Positions 53,247 through 60,973 of a stretch of DNA of 64,000 bases are shown piece by piece. The notes beneath the pieces were generated by a model. The model ran no database searches, was not told the DNA's origin, and worked only from the letters and a program-made list of their open reading frames with translations. The position numbers were made by a program, and so were the translations under genes. The stretch's first letter is position 1, and every line of letters begins with the position of its first letter. Where the stretch lies: positions 332,977 through 396,976 of the forward strand of contig NZ_JARNTW010000004.1 of assembly GCF_029433105.1 (NCBI RefSeq), written 5' to 3'. This DNA is from Runella sp. MFBS21. GTDB taxonomy: Bacteria; Bacteroidota; Bacteroidia; Cytophagales; Spirosomataceae.

Positions 53247-53765
53247 CTAGAACTTTATCTTTAATCCAAGCTCCTTTTTCATTGTCAGTAGGGCTTCTGC
53301 ATTTCCTTTGGCATCATCTACTGGATTGTGTGTATGTTTTGTTTTTCGTAAATGTTTGAATGTTTTGAAAGTGTCTTTTTCAATTCCTTTATAAAGACTA
53401 CCTAAGTTTTGAGAACTAAATCCAAATGGATTTGTCCCTGTAAAATGATGAAAATACCAACAAATAAACATCCAATCAAAACCATTGTTATCGCTAATGA
53501 ATATGGGTCTATCTTTGCAAGTTTCTTTAATCCAGTTTGCAAAGTTTGTCATTACGAGTTTTGGTTCTTCAAAAGCTAAAGTTTCTTCTCTTGAATATCC
53601 TGACACATTGAGCGCTTCAGGAATAAATTTTTCGGAAATGGGTTTAAGTTTTCCATAAAATGTTTTGTCAAGTTGCTCGTCCACTAAAACGGCTCCAAAA
53701 CAAATCATAGAAAAGTCTCCCGGAATGGGTCCATCACTTTCTATGTCGACCATTACATATGCCAT
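53247..53765 (-). CDS. DEDDh-type 3'-5' exonuclease
   Basis: 172 residues, single exonuclease domain. Acidic motifs: Exo I MVDIESDG (Asp7, Glu9), Exo II SDNNGFDWMF (Asp), Exo III HNPVDDAKGNAEALL (His and Asp), the DEDDh set. The sequence (DGPIPGDFSMICFGAVLVDE) resembles the Rv2179c-like exoribonucleases. It is noticeably AT-richer than both neighbours, which suggests recent acquisition. Alone on its transcript. Confidence 0.88.
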   Translation of the reverse strand: MAYVMVDIESDGPIPGDFSMICFGAVLVDEQLDKTFYGKLKPISEKFIPEALNVSGYSREETLAFEEPKLVMTNFANWIKETCKDRPIFISDNNGFDWMFICWYFHHFTGTNPFGFSSQNLGSLYKGIEKDTFKTFKHLRKTKHTHNPVDDAKGNAEALLTMKKELGLKIKF

Positions 53766-53827
53766 TATTTTGAGTCTGTTTACGATCTCTAGTAAAAAAC
53801 TACGCCTAACTTCTCATAGCTATTCTC

Positions 53828-54796
53828 TTATTCAAACCCACTACTGTCTTCTGAAGTAGGTACTGCAGAACTTGTTTTGGTGGGCAGAGAAGGTAATCCA
53901 TGCGCTTGGAGGTATTCGTAGCCAGTTTGGTAACCTTGCACGATGAGCCTGACAATGTCGTCGGAGTTGAATTTGAGCATATCAAGATGCAGAGGCTCAT
54001 GTGGCCGAATCACCGTTAAGTTGAGTTGGCGGCCTTTCAATCCTTCTTTTTCGACATAAGCCTGCGCCCAAGCGATATCACTATTAACGATTTGGTTGAC
54101 GTTGATGTCTTTGACGCGGTCTAGGAGTTTGAATAAATTGCGATAATTGACGGGTTCGTTATAAATATGCTCGGCATGGCAAGCCACACACACGATTTCG
54201 GTGGCTCCGTCTTCAAGGGCTGCTTTGAGGGGCGCTACTACACGCATACCGCCGTCGAGGTAGGCAGATTTGCGTTGACCTGCAATAGTGACGGCAGGCA
54301 TAAGAGTAGGCAACGAACTACTCGCAATCACGTATTCTACAAAATGCTCATCTTGAGGGCAAGCATATACCATTTTCCCACTGATGACATCCACTGCCCC
54401 TACTTTGATTTTGATTGGGCTGTTTCGTAAAATAAATGCATCGATATTGTTACGGACTAGGTTGTGGAGGGGAGTAGTATCAAGCAGCCCATCAAAACGA
54501 CTCATCAGGGTATCAACACCCAAGCTAAAGCGTGAGCGCATCAAAGCAATGTCTTCGGGCTTGGTGATGTTTTTGACCCAAAATTCAATCAATTGGCGGC
54601 TAATGGTTGGCCAGTCTACTTTCTTAGATTCTATTGATTTTTTACCTGCCTCATTGACCATATAACTCGCGTTCAGACTTCCTACTGAAACGCCATATAC
54701 CATCTCTGGCTCAAAGCCTTTTTCTAAAATTGCCTGAATTACTCCTACTTGAAAAGCTCCTTTAAGGGAGCCACCTCCTAATACTAATGCCTTCAT
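53828..54796 (-). CDS. Patatin-like phospholipase family protein
   Basis: 322 residues from the ATG at 54796, chosen because the patatin oxyanion loop begins right after it (MKALVLGGGSLKGAFQVGVI). Nucleophile Ser37 in YGVSVGSLNA; catalytic Asp181 in AYLDGGMRVV. No signal peptide; RssA-like cytoplasmic type. It is unlike the large patatin at the left edge, so the two are not a recent duplication. Divergent from the polyprenyl synthase. The last 30 residues are a Ser/Thr-rich tail. Confidence 0.92.
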   Translation of the reverse strand: MKALVLGGGSLKGAFQVGVIQAILEKGFEPEMVYGVSVGSLNASYMVNEAGKKSIESKKVDWPTISRQLIEFWVKNITKPEDIALMRSRFSLGVDTLMSRFDGLLDTTPLHNLVRNNIDAFILRNSPIKIKVGAVDVISGKMVYACPQDEHFVEYVIASSSLPTLMPAVTIAGQRKSAYLDGGMRVVAPLKAALEDGATEIVCVACHAEHIYNEPVNYRNLFKLLDRVKDINVNQIVNSDIAWAQAYVEKEGLKGRQLNLTVIRPHEPLHLDMLKFNSDDIVRLIVQGYQTGYEYLQAHGLPSLPTKTSSAVPTSEDSSGFE

Positions 54797-55017
54797 ATTG
54801 TTGTACTGTTGATGTGAACGAGCGGCGAAATTTATCAAATTCGATGAATAAATGACGCTCGGACGAAACAAATTATTGAAGTTTGGTGTAATGTTAACAG
54901 ATTTGTACCAAATTTGGCGTTTGTCCGAAAACAAACCCAAAAAAGATTTAAATACAATAATTTGCTCTTCGGGTGACAGTGACCCTCCAAGAGGGTTTAT
55001 TGTAAGCTACCAACGAA

Positions 55018-55995
55018 ATGATGCCCCTCTCATTAAAAGACATACAAGCCCCTATTGCTTCTGAAATGGAAGCCTTTGAGCGAAAGTTTCGGCAGTTTAT
55101 GAAAAGTGAAGTAATGCTGCTCGACCAAATCATGAACTACATTGTACGTAGAAAAGGCAAGCAATTGCGACCGATGTTTGTGTTTTTGACGGCAGGTGTG
55201 AGTGGTACCATTGGCGAAAGTACCTACCGAGGTGCTGCCCTGATTGAATTGCTACATACGGCTACGCTTGTGCACGATGATGTGGTGGATGAGTCCAATT
55301 ATCGGCGCGGATTTTTCTCGGTCAATGCCCTCTGGAAAAACAAAATCGCCGTTTTGGTAGGAGATTATCTTTTGTCGAGAGGTTTATTGCTTTCAGTTGA
55401 TAATAAGGATTTTACACTTTTGCAAATCGTCTCCAATGCAGTACGAGAGATGAGCGAAGGGGAGCTGCTTCAGTTGGCTAAAGCACGGCGTTTGGACATT
55501 ACAGAAGAGGTGTATTTTGAAATCATTCGCCAAAAAACAGCCTCTTTGATTGCTTCTTGTTGTGGGGTAGGGGCGAGTTCGGCGGGGGCTTCTAGCGATT
55601 TGGTAGAAAAAATGCGCCAATTTGGGGAGAAGGTAGGGCTTGCATTTCAAATCAAAGATGACTTATTTGATTTTGGCGAAGCCGAAGTGGGCAAGCCTTT
55701 GGGCATTGATATTAAAGAAAAGAAAATGACTCTTCCGTTGATTTATGCTTTGAAACAAACGACATGGAGCAATCGGCGACATATCATCAACCTCATCAAA
55801 AATCACAGCGATAAACCCCAAAAAGTAGCTGAGGTGATTAAGTTTGTGCGGGAATCGGGAGGGATTCAGTATGCGACTCAGCAGATGCAGAAGCTAGTGG
55901 AGGAAGCTCGCATTATTCTACATTCTTTTCCCGAGTCAGTATATCGAACCTCCTTGGAAGGTCTGGTGCAATATACGATTGATAGAAATAAATAG
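55018..55995 (+). CDS. Polyprenyl synthetase (all-trans prenyl diphosphate synthase)
   Basis: 325 residues. First Asp-rich motif HDDVVDES (DDVVD at 87-91) and second DDLFDF (214-218), the two metal/diphosphate sites; GKQLRPMFVFLTAG and VGDYLLSRG are family-typical. The chain-length region just before the first motif (ALIELLHTATLVHD) has small residues, consistent with a long-chain product such as the octaprenyl-type tail of menaquinone (IspB-like). It could feed the isoprenoid chemistry suggested at 42-47 kb, but it is not in that operon. Followed by a cluster of REP-like palindromes. Confidence 0.94.
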   Translation: MMPLSLKDIQAPIASEMEAFERKFRQFMKSEVMLLDQIMNYIVRRKGKQLRPMFVFLTAGVSGTIGESTYRGAALIELLHTATLVHDDVVDESNYRRGFFSVNALWKNKIAVLVGDYLLSRGLLLSVDNKDFTLLQIVSNAVREMSEGELLQLAKARRLDITEEVYFEIIRQKTASLIASCCGVGASSAGASSDLVEKMRQFGEKVGLAFQIKDDLFDFGEAEVGKPLGIDIKEKKMTLPLIYALKQTTWSNRRHIINLIKNHSDKPQKVAEVIKFVRESGGIQYATQQMQKLVEEARIILHSFPESVYRTSLEGLVQYTIDRNK

Positions 55996-56006
55996 GATTG
56001 GGTATT

Positions 56007-56030
56007 GTAGAGACGTAACATGTTACGTCT
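56007..56030 (+). repeat. REP-like palindrome, family 2, copy a
   Basis: GTAG head followed by the perfect 20-bp palindrome AGACGTAACATGTTACGTCT. Lies 12 bp after the polyprenyl synthase stop. Confidence 0.8.
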
Positions 56031-56035
56031 TTATT

Positions 56036-56059
56036 GTGGGATGTAACAATGTTACGTCT
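56036..56059 (+). repeat. REP-like palindrome, family 2, copy b
   Basis: Degenerate copy with a GTGG head and GATGTAACA-ATG-TTACGTCT core. Confidence 0.65.
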
Positions 56060-56075
56060 TTGATTGTCGAATATT

Positions 56076-56110
56076 GTAGAGACGAGAGACGTAACATGTT
56101 ACGTCTCTAC
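56076..56110 (+). repeat. REP-like palindrome, family 2, copy c
   Basis: GTAG head and the palindrome at 56085-56108, extended by a 7-bp duplication of AGAGACG. On the minus strand it also starts GTAG. It overlaps and supplies the stop codon of the TMEM220 gene. Confidence 0.8.
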
Positions 56111-56461
56111 GACCAATTTGTTACGTAAAAAAAACATCACCAACATTCCAATTCCTGAAATCACCAAACCAAGCGATTCGCGGGCTAGTTCGATATTGAT
56201 ACTACGCATTTGCATTTCTCCCCAAAATACGCCTTCATATTGGGGAGGCCACTGTTGATAAGCTGCAAAAAAATACGCTAACGCCATAATCACAAATACA
56301 TAACTACGCGGAGCTTTTGCAAAAAAGATGCTCAAACAAGCCGCTACCGCAATCCCATAAATAGGCATCCATATTTCGGGGTCGGGGTCGTTGTATTGCA
56401 CTACCACAAAATAGGTAAACAAAAGGGCGAAAAAGAGAGAAACGATTTTGGTCAGATTCAT
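56099..56461 (-). CDS. TMEM220-family membrane protein
   Basis: 120 residues from the ATG at 56461. Four hydrophobic segments; the TMEM220 hallmark VVQYNDPDPEIWMPIYG lies after helix 1. Function of the family is unknown. The last residues (LVVET) and the TAA stop come from REP-like copy c, so the native C-terminus has been changed by the repeat. A terminator separates it from the upstream pyrophosphatase gene. Confidence 0.88.
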   Translation of the reverse strand: MNLTKIVSLFFALLFTYFVVVQYNDPDPEIWMPIYGIAVAACLSIFFAKAPRSYVFVIMALAYFFAAYQQWPPQYEGVFWGEMQMRSINIELARESLGLVISGIGMLVMFFLRNKLVVET

Positions 56462-56547
56462 GATGCTTGAGGAAATAACAGATTTTTGGGTATTGTGTTT
56501 GTGGTTAGAAGGAGATACAAAGGTAGGATGAACAAAAGTCCAAAACA

Positions 56548-56584
56548 AAAAGCCTTATCTCTTCTATTTTGAGATAAGGCTTTT
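56548..56584 (-). terminator. Intrinsic terminator of the pyrophosphatase gene
   Basis: Perfect 14-bp stem (AAAAGCCTTATCTC at 56548-56561 and its complement at 56571-56584) with a 9-nt loop and a U-tail on the minus transcript, 22 bp past the hppA stop. Confidence 0.85.
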
Positions 56585-56606
56585 AATGTGGGTAAGCGTT
56601 CGAAAA

Positions 56607-58844
56607 TTATTTTGATAAAGAAGTCAAAGTGGGTTTATCAAGTTTGAGGGCAGTAGCTTTGGTAAGAGAAGCTGACTGGTTTTCAACTTTGATTTCGACA
56701 GGTGCTTTGGTAGCATGGCTGTGACCACCTTTTACGGCAATGTACGGAGCAATCACCAACGATACGATAGACATCAATTTAATCAAGATGTTCATCGAGG
56801 GACCCGAAGTATCTTTGAAAGGGTCACCTACGGTATCTCCTGTCACGGATGCTTTGTGTGGCTCTGACTTTTTATAATACATCTGCCCGTCGATATTTAC
56901 CCCTTTTTCAAATGATTTTTTTGCGTTGTCCCAAGCACCACCAGCGTTTGACTGAAAAATTCCCATCAATACACCTGATACAGTTACGCCTGCAAGTACT
57001 CCACCCAATACTTCAGGTCCCATAGTAAAGCCTACTAACACGGGTACAATCAGTGCAATAGCACCAGGTAAAATCATTTGCTTGATAGATGCCTCCGTAG
57101 AAATAGCCACGCATTTTTCGTATTCTGGTTCGGCTTTGTATTCCATAATGCCCGGAATCTCACGGAACTGACGACGTACTTCGTTTACCATTTCCATGGC
57201 CGCTTTTCCTACGGCTGAAATACACAATGCGCTGAAAATAAACGGAATCATGCCGCCTACAAACAAGCCCGCCAAAACGTCAGCTTTGTAAATATCAATT
57301 TGAGTAATGCCCGCAATTCCTACAAAAGCTGCAAACAATGCCAACGAAGTCAAGGCTGCCGACGCAATCGCAAATCCTTTACCAGTGGCAGCGGTAGTGT
57401 TACCTACGGCATCCAAATTGTCGGTACGGCCACGTACTTCAGAAGGCAATTGTGACATTTCGGCGATACCACCTGCGTTGTCGGCAATTGGACCGAAAGC
57501 ATCAATCGCCAATTGCATCGCCGTAGTAGCCATCATACCCGCCGCTGCAATAGAAACACCATACAATCCAGCAAATTTGTAAGAAAGGATAATGCCCGCG
57601 GCCAAAGTAATAATAGGTAATACGGTCGACTCCATCCCTACAGCTAACCCACCGATGATATTGGTAGCGTGTCCAGTACCTGATTTTTCGATGATAGAAA
57701 GCACAGGACGCTTGCCCATGGCAGTATAGTATTCGGTGATATAAGACATAAGCGCACCTACTACCAACCCAACCACGATTGCTAAGAAAACCCCATTGGA
57801 AGTAAACGCAAAGCCACGGAGGTTGAGGGTTTCAGGTAAAATATTTTTTACCAAAAAATAAGACGCTATGAAAGTAATGATGATAGAAGCCCAGTTTCCG
57901 ATATTCAAGGCATTTTGTACGGATGAAGTTTCGCTTTTGATACGCACAAAGAAAGTAGAAACCAGCGAAGCCAACAAACCAACACCAGCAATCAGCATAG
58001 GAAGTAACACAGGAGAAAAACCGCCGTAGTTGTCGGTTACGTCAATTTCTTGACCCAATACCATCGTTGCCAAAATGGTGGCTACATATGAGCCAAATAA
58101 GTCGGCGCCCATCCCCGCTACGTCGCCTACATTGTCGCCTACGTTGTCGGCGATAGTGGCAGGGTTGCGGACGTCATCTTCAGGAATACCTGCTTCTACT
58201 TTACCTACAAGGTCGGCTCCCACGTCGGCAGCTTTGGTGTAGATACCACCACCTACGCGCGCAAAAAGTGCGATGGACTCGGCTCCCAACGAAAATCCAG
58301 CCAAGACTTCGATAGCTGTTTTCATTTCGTCAGAAGTGAGGGGCTGGCCCGCAGCAAAAAGATTATAAAATAAAATGAACAAGCCACCCAAGCCCAAAAC
58401 GGCCAAGCCAGCTACGCCCATGCCCATTACGGAGCCACCTGTAAATGATACTTCTAAAGCTTTGGAAAGAGACGTCCGTGCTGCTTGTGCCGTGCGAACA
58501 TTGGCTTTGGTAGCGACTTTCATACCAATATATCCAGCCGTAGCCGACAGCAACGCCCCAATCAAAAAGGCGACGGCAATAAGAGGTGAGGAGTGGATGG
58601 GGTTTTCGGGCGTTCCTTCTTGGGTTCCCAAATACCCTAAAACAAGGGCGGTTGGAATGGCAAAATAGGCCAAGATTTTCCATTCAGCCTTCAAAAATGC
58701 GATGGCACCATCGGCAATATAGCCCGAAAGTTTTTGCATGTTGGCATCACCAGCAGGCTGGCTCGAAACCCAGTTGAAGCGCCAAGCGGTGTACAAAAGC
58801 CCAATAGCCCCAAAAGCCGGGACAAGGTAAACGATACTATTCAT
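56607..58844 (-). CDS. hppA: Membrane-bound ion-translocating pyrophosphatase
   Basis: Hydrolyses PPi to pump H+ or Na+ across the inner membrane. 745 residues from the ATG at 58844 ([20 protein letters not shown]), about 16 helices. Substrate-site motifs: [38 protein letters not shown], and a C-terminal region with DNAKKSFE and [17 protein letters not shown]. The segment [14 protein letters not shown] carries Ala and Gly where K+-independent enzymes carry Lys and Thr, so a K+-dependent enzyme is predicted. Whether it pumps Na+, H+ or both cannot be decided by eye. Own promoter and terminator. Confidence 0.96.
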   Translation of the reverse strand: MNSIVYLVPAFGAIGLLYTAWRFNWVSSQPAGDANMQKLSGYIADGAIAFLKAEWKILAYFAIPTALVLGYLGTQEGTPENPIHSSPLIAVAFLIGALLSATAGYIGMKVATKANVRTAQAARTSLSKALEVSFTGGSVMGMGVAGLAVLGLGGLFILFYNLFAAGQPLTSDEMKTAIEVLAGFSLGAESIALFARVGGGIYTKAADVGADLVGKVEAGIPEDDVRNPATIADNVGDNVGDVAGMGADLFGSYVATILATMVLGQEIDVTDNYGGFSPVLLPMLIAGVGLLASLVSTFFVRIKSETSSVQNALNIGNWASIIITFIASYFLVKNILPETLNLRGFAFTSNGVFLAIVVGLVVGALMSYITEYYTAMGKRPVLSIIEKSGTGHATNIIGGLAVGMESTVLPIITLAAGIILSYKFAGLYGVSIAAAGMMATTAMQLAIDAFGPIADNAGGIAEMSQLPSEVRGRTDNLDAVGNTTAATGKGFAIASAALTSLALFAAFVGIAGITQIDIYKADVLAGLFVGGMIPFIFSALCISAVGKAAMEMVNEVRRQFREIPGIMEYKAEPEYEKCVAISTEASIKQMILPGAIALIVPVLVGFTMGPEVLGGVLAGVTVSGVLMGIFQSNAGGAWDNAKKSFEKGVNIDGQMYYKKSEPHKASVTGDTVGDPFKDTSGPSMNILIKLMSIVSLVIAPYIAVKGGHSHATKAPVEIKVENQSASLTKATALKLDKPTLTSLSK

Positions 58845-58891
58845 GCGAAGAGTTAAAAAGTTTAGTTGAATATTTATACAATAAAGTCGGG

Positions 58892-58923
58892 CAAATATAG
58901 CAGAACGTCCCACATTTCCACAA
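58892..58923 (-). promoter_or_regulatory. Putative promoter of hppA
   Basis: On the minus strand TTG (58923-58921), a 21-nt spacer and TATATTTG (58899-58892) match the Bacteroidota consensus, 47 bp before the ATG. Confidence 0.6.
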
Positions 58924-59043
58924 TCCTAATCTTAGTTAATTGCTGATTTTGTATCGCTATTGTGCAATTTTAGGTTATGCCCTCTTTGCTAAACATAACT
59001 CTTATATAAGTTTTTCGTGATTTTTACCTTCATAGAAGCAAGA

Positions 59044-59072
59044 TTGACATGGCGGCTAAGCCCTCGTGTCAA
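59044..59072. repeat. Imperfect 29-bp palindrome upstream of xisH
   Basis: Outer arms TTGACA and TGTCAA are exact complements and the core GGCTAAGCC is palindromic, with mismatches between. It may be a third REP-like family, an operator for xisHI or a remnant site. Confidence 0.5.
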
Positions 59073-59127
59073 CACACTACATCGCAATTTTAGCGCCTAT
59101 CCTCTTCCGCTTTCTAGCAGAAAACCG

Positions 59128-59135
59128 TAACTTTG
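59128..59135 (+). promoter_or_regulatory. Putative -7 box of xisH
   Basis: TAACTTTG matches TAnnTTTG, 49 bp before the xisH ATG. No clear -33 partner. Confidence 0.4.
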
Positions 59136-59184
59136 GATAGGAACTTGTATCATATGGAGTTATCGCAGAAGCTACCTATACTTT

Positions 59185-59598
59185 ATGGCTAAAGACAAAT
59201 ACCATCAACTTGTAAAAAAGGCACTCATAACAGAAGGTTGGACTATCACTCATGACCCACTTTTCATACCTACTTTGAAAAGAACTATTCAAGTGGATTT
59301 AGGAGCAGAAAGATTAATTGGAGCAGAAAAAGGAAATCAACAAATTGCAATTGAAATAAAGAGCTTTATTGGCTTATCTGAAATTCATGAGTTTTATAAA
59401 GCCCTTGGGCAATTCAATTATTATCAACTCGCTATTGAAGAGACTCAACCACAACGGATATTGTTTCTAGCCGTCCCCTTGGATATTTATGATACTCTTT
59501 TTGAAGAGCCCCTAACTCTCAAGGTAATAGAGCGGTATCATCTGAAGATTATTGTTTATAACGTTAAAGAAGAAAAAATAGAAAAATGGATAAGCTAA
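59185..59598 (+). CDS. xisH: XisH-family protein (fdxN excision controlling factor-like)
   Basis: 137 residues. It matches the XisH family first described as a controlling factor for fdxN-element excision in Anabaena. The fold looks like an endonuclease-type (PD-(D/E)xK) core: IQVDLGAER followed by QQIAIEIKSFIG (Asp ... Glu-x-Lys) and the YKALGQFNYYQLAIE helix. No recombinase (XisF) is present, so it is not part of an excision module here. It overlaps xisI by 13 bp, as the pair does elsewhere. Confidence 0.93.
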   Translation: MAKDKYHQLVKKALITEGWTITHDPLFIPTLKRTIQVDLGAERLIGAEKGNQQIAIEIKSFIGLSEIHEFYKALGQFNYYQLAIEETQPQRILFLAVPLDIYDTLFEEPLTLKVIERYHLKIIVYNVKEEKIEKWIS

Positions 59599-59927
59599 CT
59601 ATTTATAAATCAGTCGTTCAGGGTATTATGGATACCATAGTAGAAGACTTCCAATCAGCGACTCAGCCCTTCCATATGCAAATGATTAAGGATGATGTCC
59701 ATGGACAATACCTGCTTTTTCAAAATGACTGGCACAATGAACGCCGATTGTACGGGCCAATTTTACACATGGAAGTCGCATCCTCTGGCAAAGTTTGGAT
59801 TCATTATGATGGTACCGACCTAGTGGTAGCAGAGCAATTGCTCGAAGCAGGTATTCCAAAAGAAGACATCGTACTGGGTTTTCGTTCACCTGTGGTTCGG
59901 CCCGATACGGGATTTGCGGTGGCATAG
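59586..59927 (+). CDS. xisI: XisI-family protein
   Basis: 113 residues, the usual partner of XisH. Family motifs: VQGIMDTI, HGQYLLFQNDWHNERRLYGP, HMEVASSGKVWIHYDGTD and the terminal EDIVLGFRSPVVRPDTGFAV. No known catalytic residues. Coupled to xisH by overlapping reading frames. Outside cyanobacteria the pair is patchily distributed, which points to horizontal transfer; what it does there is unknown. Confidence 0.93.
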   Translation: MDKLTIYKSVVQGIMDTIVEDFQSATQPFHMQMIKDDVHGQYLLFQNDWHNERRLYGPILHMEVASSGKVWIHYDGTDLVVAEQLLEAGIPKEDIVLGFRSPVVRPDTGFAVA

Positions 59928-59951
59928 ATTAAAAATTAATAGGCAGATTTT

Positions 59952-60878
59952 ATGATATTTTTATTTGACATCATTTTTCAATCTGGTGAATTTTCAGGTG
60001 ATGACAACTCTTTTTGGACAGATTTGTTGGTTGGTATCTTAGGTGCAGGTGTCGGAGCCTACACTACTATTTGGGTTTATCTTCAATCACTGAAAAAAGA
60101 GAAACTAAAAGAAGAAATTAAGAAAAAAGAATTTGAGAAAGACAAACTTAGATATTTGCAACATTTGATAAATAAATCCTTATCTACCATAGAGCATTTA
60201 ATTACTGGTTTGGACAAGTTCATTCAAACTATTGAAGAAGATAATATTACTTTTCCGGAACTAATATCAGCCTCTCTACATGATTTAGAACGCATCGTTC
60301 ATCGTATAAATCAAGAAGAACATTATCATTCTTATTTAAATCAGTTAAAAAATGATGATATAGCTGTCATCTTCGGGATTATAGATTATTTTTATGACTC
60401 TTATAATGAGATAAGAAAATCTTTAGAAAAATCTCAGAAATTTGATTTCGACCGCAAACAGGAATATACAAAACTAGTATATGAAGTTAGAAAAATGGTG
60501 GCGTCTAAGTTAGGAGAGCTAAAAAAGGACAAGAATCCCTATTTGGATTTCTACGAAACATTAAATCGCCTTCTTGTAAAACATATTAATGAGACAAAAC
60601 AAAATCCAACAAATCTTGAGTTGATTCAAAAAAACTTAATTCAGCCACTTCTTGAGTTATGGAAAGATAACAAAGAAATGAGCCAAGAAATAGACTTTGA
60701 TGAAATTGTAAATAATGTAAGTAATGCCAATAAAATGTTATTCCCAATAAAAGAAAATAATAAAAGTGTGGCTATTGACTTACAAGATTACTCAAATGAT
60801 TTTAAGAAAAATCTTGAAATACTAAAAGAAAAATATAAACCCCTTAACAGTTTTATAGAAAATTTGTCTCAGAAATAA
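59952..60878 (+). CDS. AT-rich membrane-anchored coiled-coil protein, unknown
   Basis: 308 residues. A single membrane helix (about 24-46, TDLLVGILGAGVGAYTTIWV), then a Lys/Glu-rich coiled coil (SLKKEKLKEEIKKKEFEKDK) and a long helical cytoplasmic domain with no recognised motif. No homologue comes to mind. Its base composition is clearly AT-richer than hppA and dnaE on either side, so it is probably imported. The topology (N-terminal anchor plus coiled coil) is seen in several phage-defence effectors, but no specific family can be named. It lies 24 bp after xisI on the same strand. Confidence 0.7.
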   Translation: MIFLFDIIFQSGEFSGDDNSFWTDLLVGILGAGVGAYTTIWVYLQSLKKEKLKEEIKKKEFEKDKLRYLQHLINKSLSTIEHLITGLDKFIQTIEEDNITFPELISASLHDLERIVHRINQEEHYHSYLNQLKNDDIAVIFGIIDYFYDSYNEIRKSLEKSQKFDFDRKQEYTKLVYEVRKMVASKLGELKKDKNPYLDFYETLNRLLVKHINETKQNPTNLELIQKNLIQPLLELWKDNKEMSQEIDFDEIVNNVSNANKMLFPIKENNKSVAIDLQDYSNDFKKNLEILKEKYKPLNSFIENLSQK

Positions 60879-60917
60879 ACTTCTGAAGTTTCCACTTGTA
60901 TCACAAGCTCTAAAAAT

Positions 60918-60934
60918 GTGCGTTGATAACGCAC
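60918..60934 (+). terminator. Short hairpin before dnaE
   Basis: GTGCGTT and AACGCAC (7-bp perfect arms, loop GAT), 39 bp past the previous stop, followed by TAAAAT. A weak terminator or a leader hairpin. Confidence 0.35.
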
Positions 60935-60973
60935 TAAAATCCAATCTAAGGTACAGACTTTAACGTAGTTGAT

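Larger units (their letters stand above)
58845..59184. other. 340-bp divergent intergenic region
   Basis: Holds the hppA promoter (58892-58923), an imperfect 29-bp palindrome (59044-59072) and a plus-strand TAACTTTG box (59128-59135) in front of xisH. No small gene was found in it. Confidence 0.6.

Noticed and set aside
54970-54999. CCCTC-CAA-GAGGG hairpin before the polyprenyl synthase as a riboswitch
   Set aside because: Only a 5-bp stem, with no conserved aptamer-like surroundings.
56007-56110. Spaced palindromes resembling a short CRISPR array
   Set aside because: Spacing is irregular (5 and 16 bp), the repeats are perfect palindromes with GTAG heads, and there are no cas genes.
59185-59927. 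xisH-xisI as part of an excisable fdxN-type element
   Set aside because: No recombinase, no element ends and no interrupted host gene are visible; the pair alone does not make an excision element.
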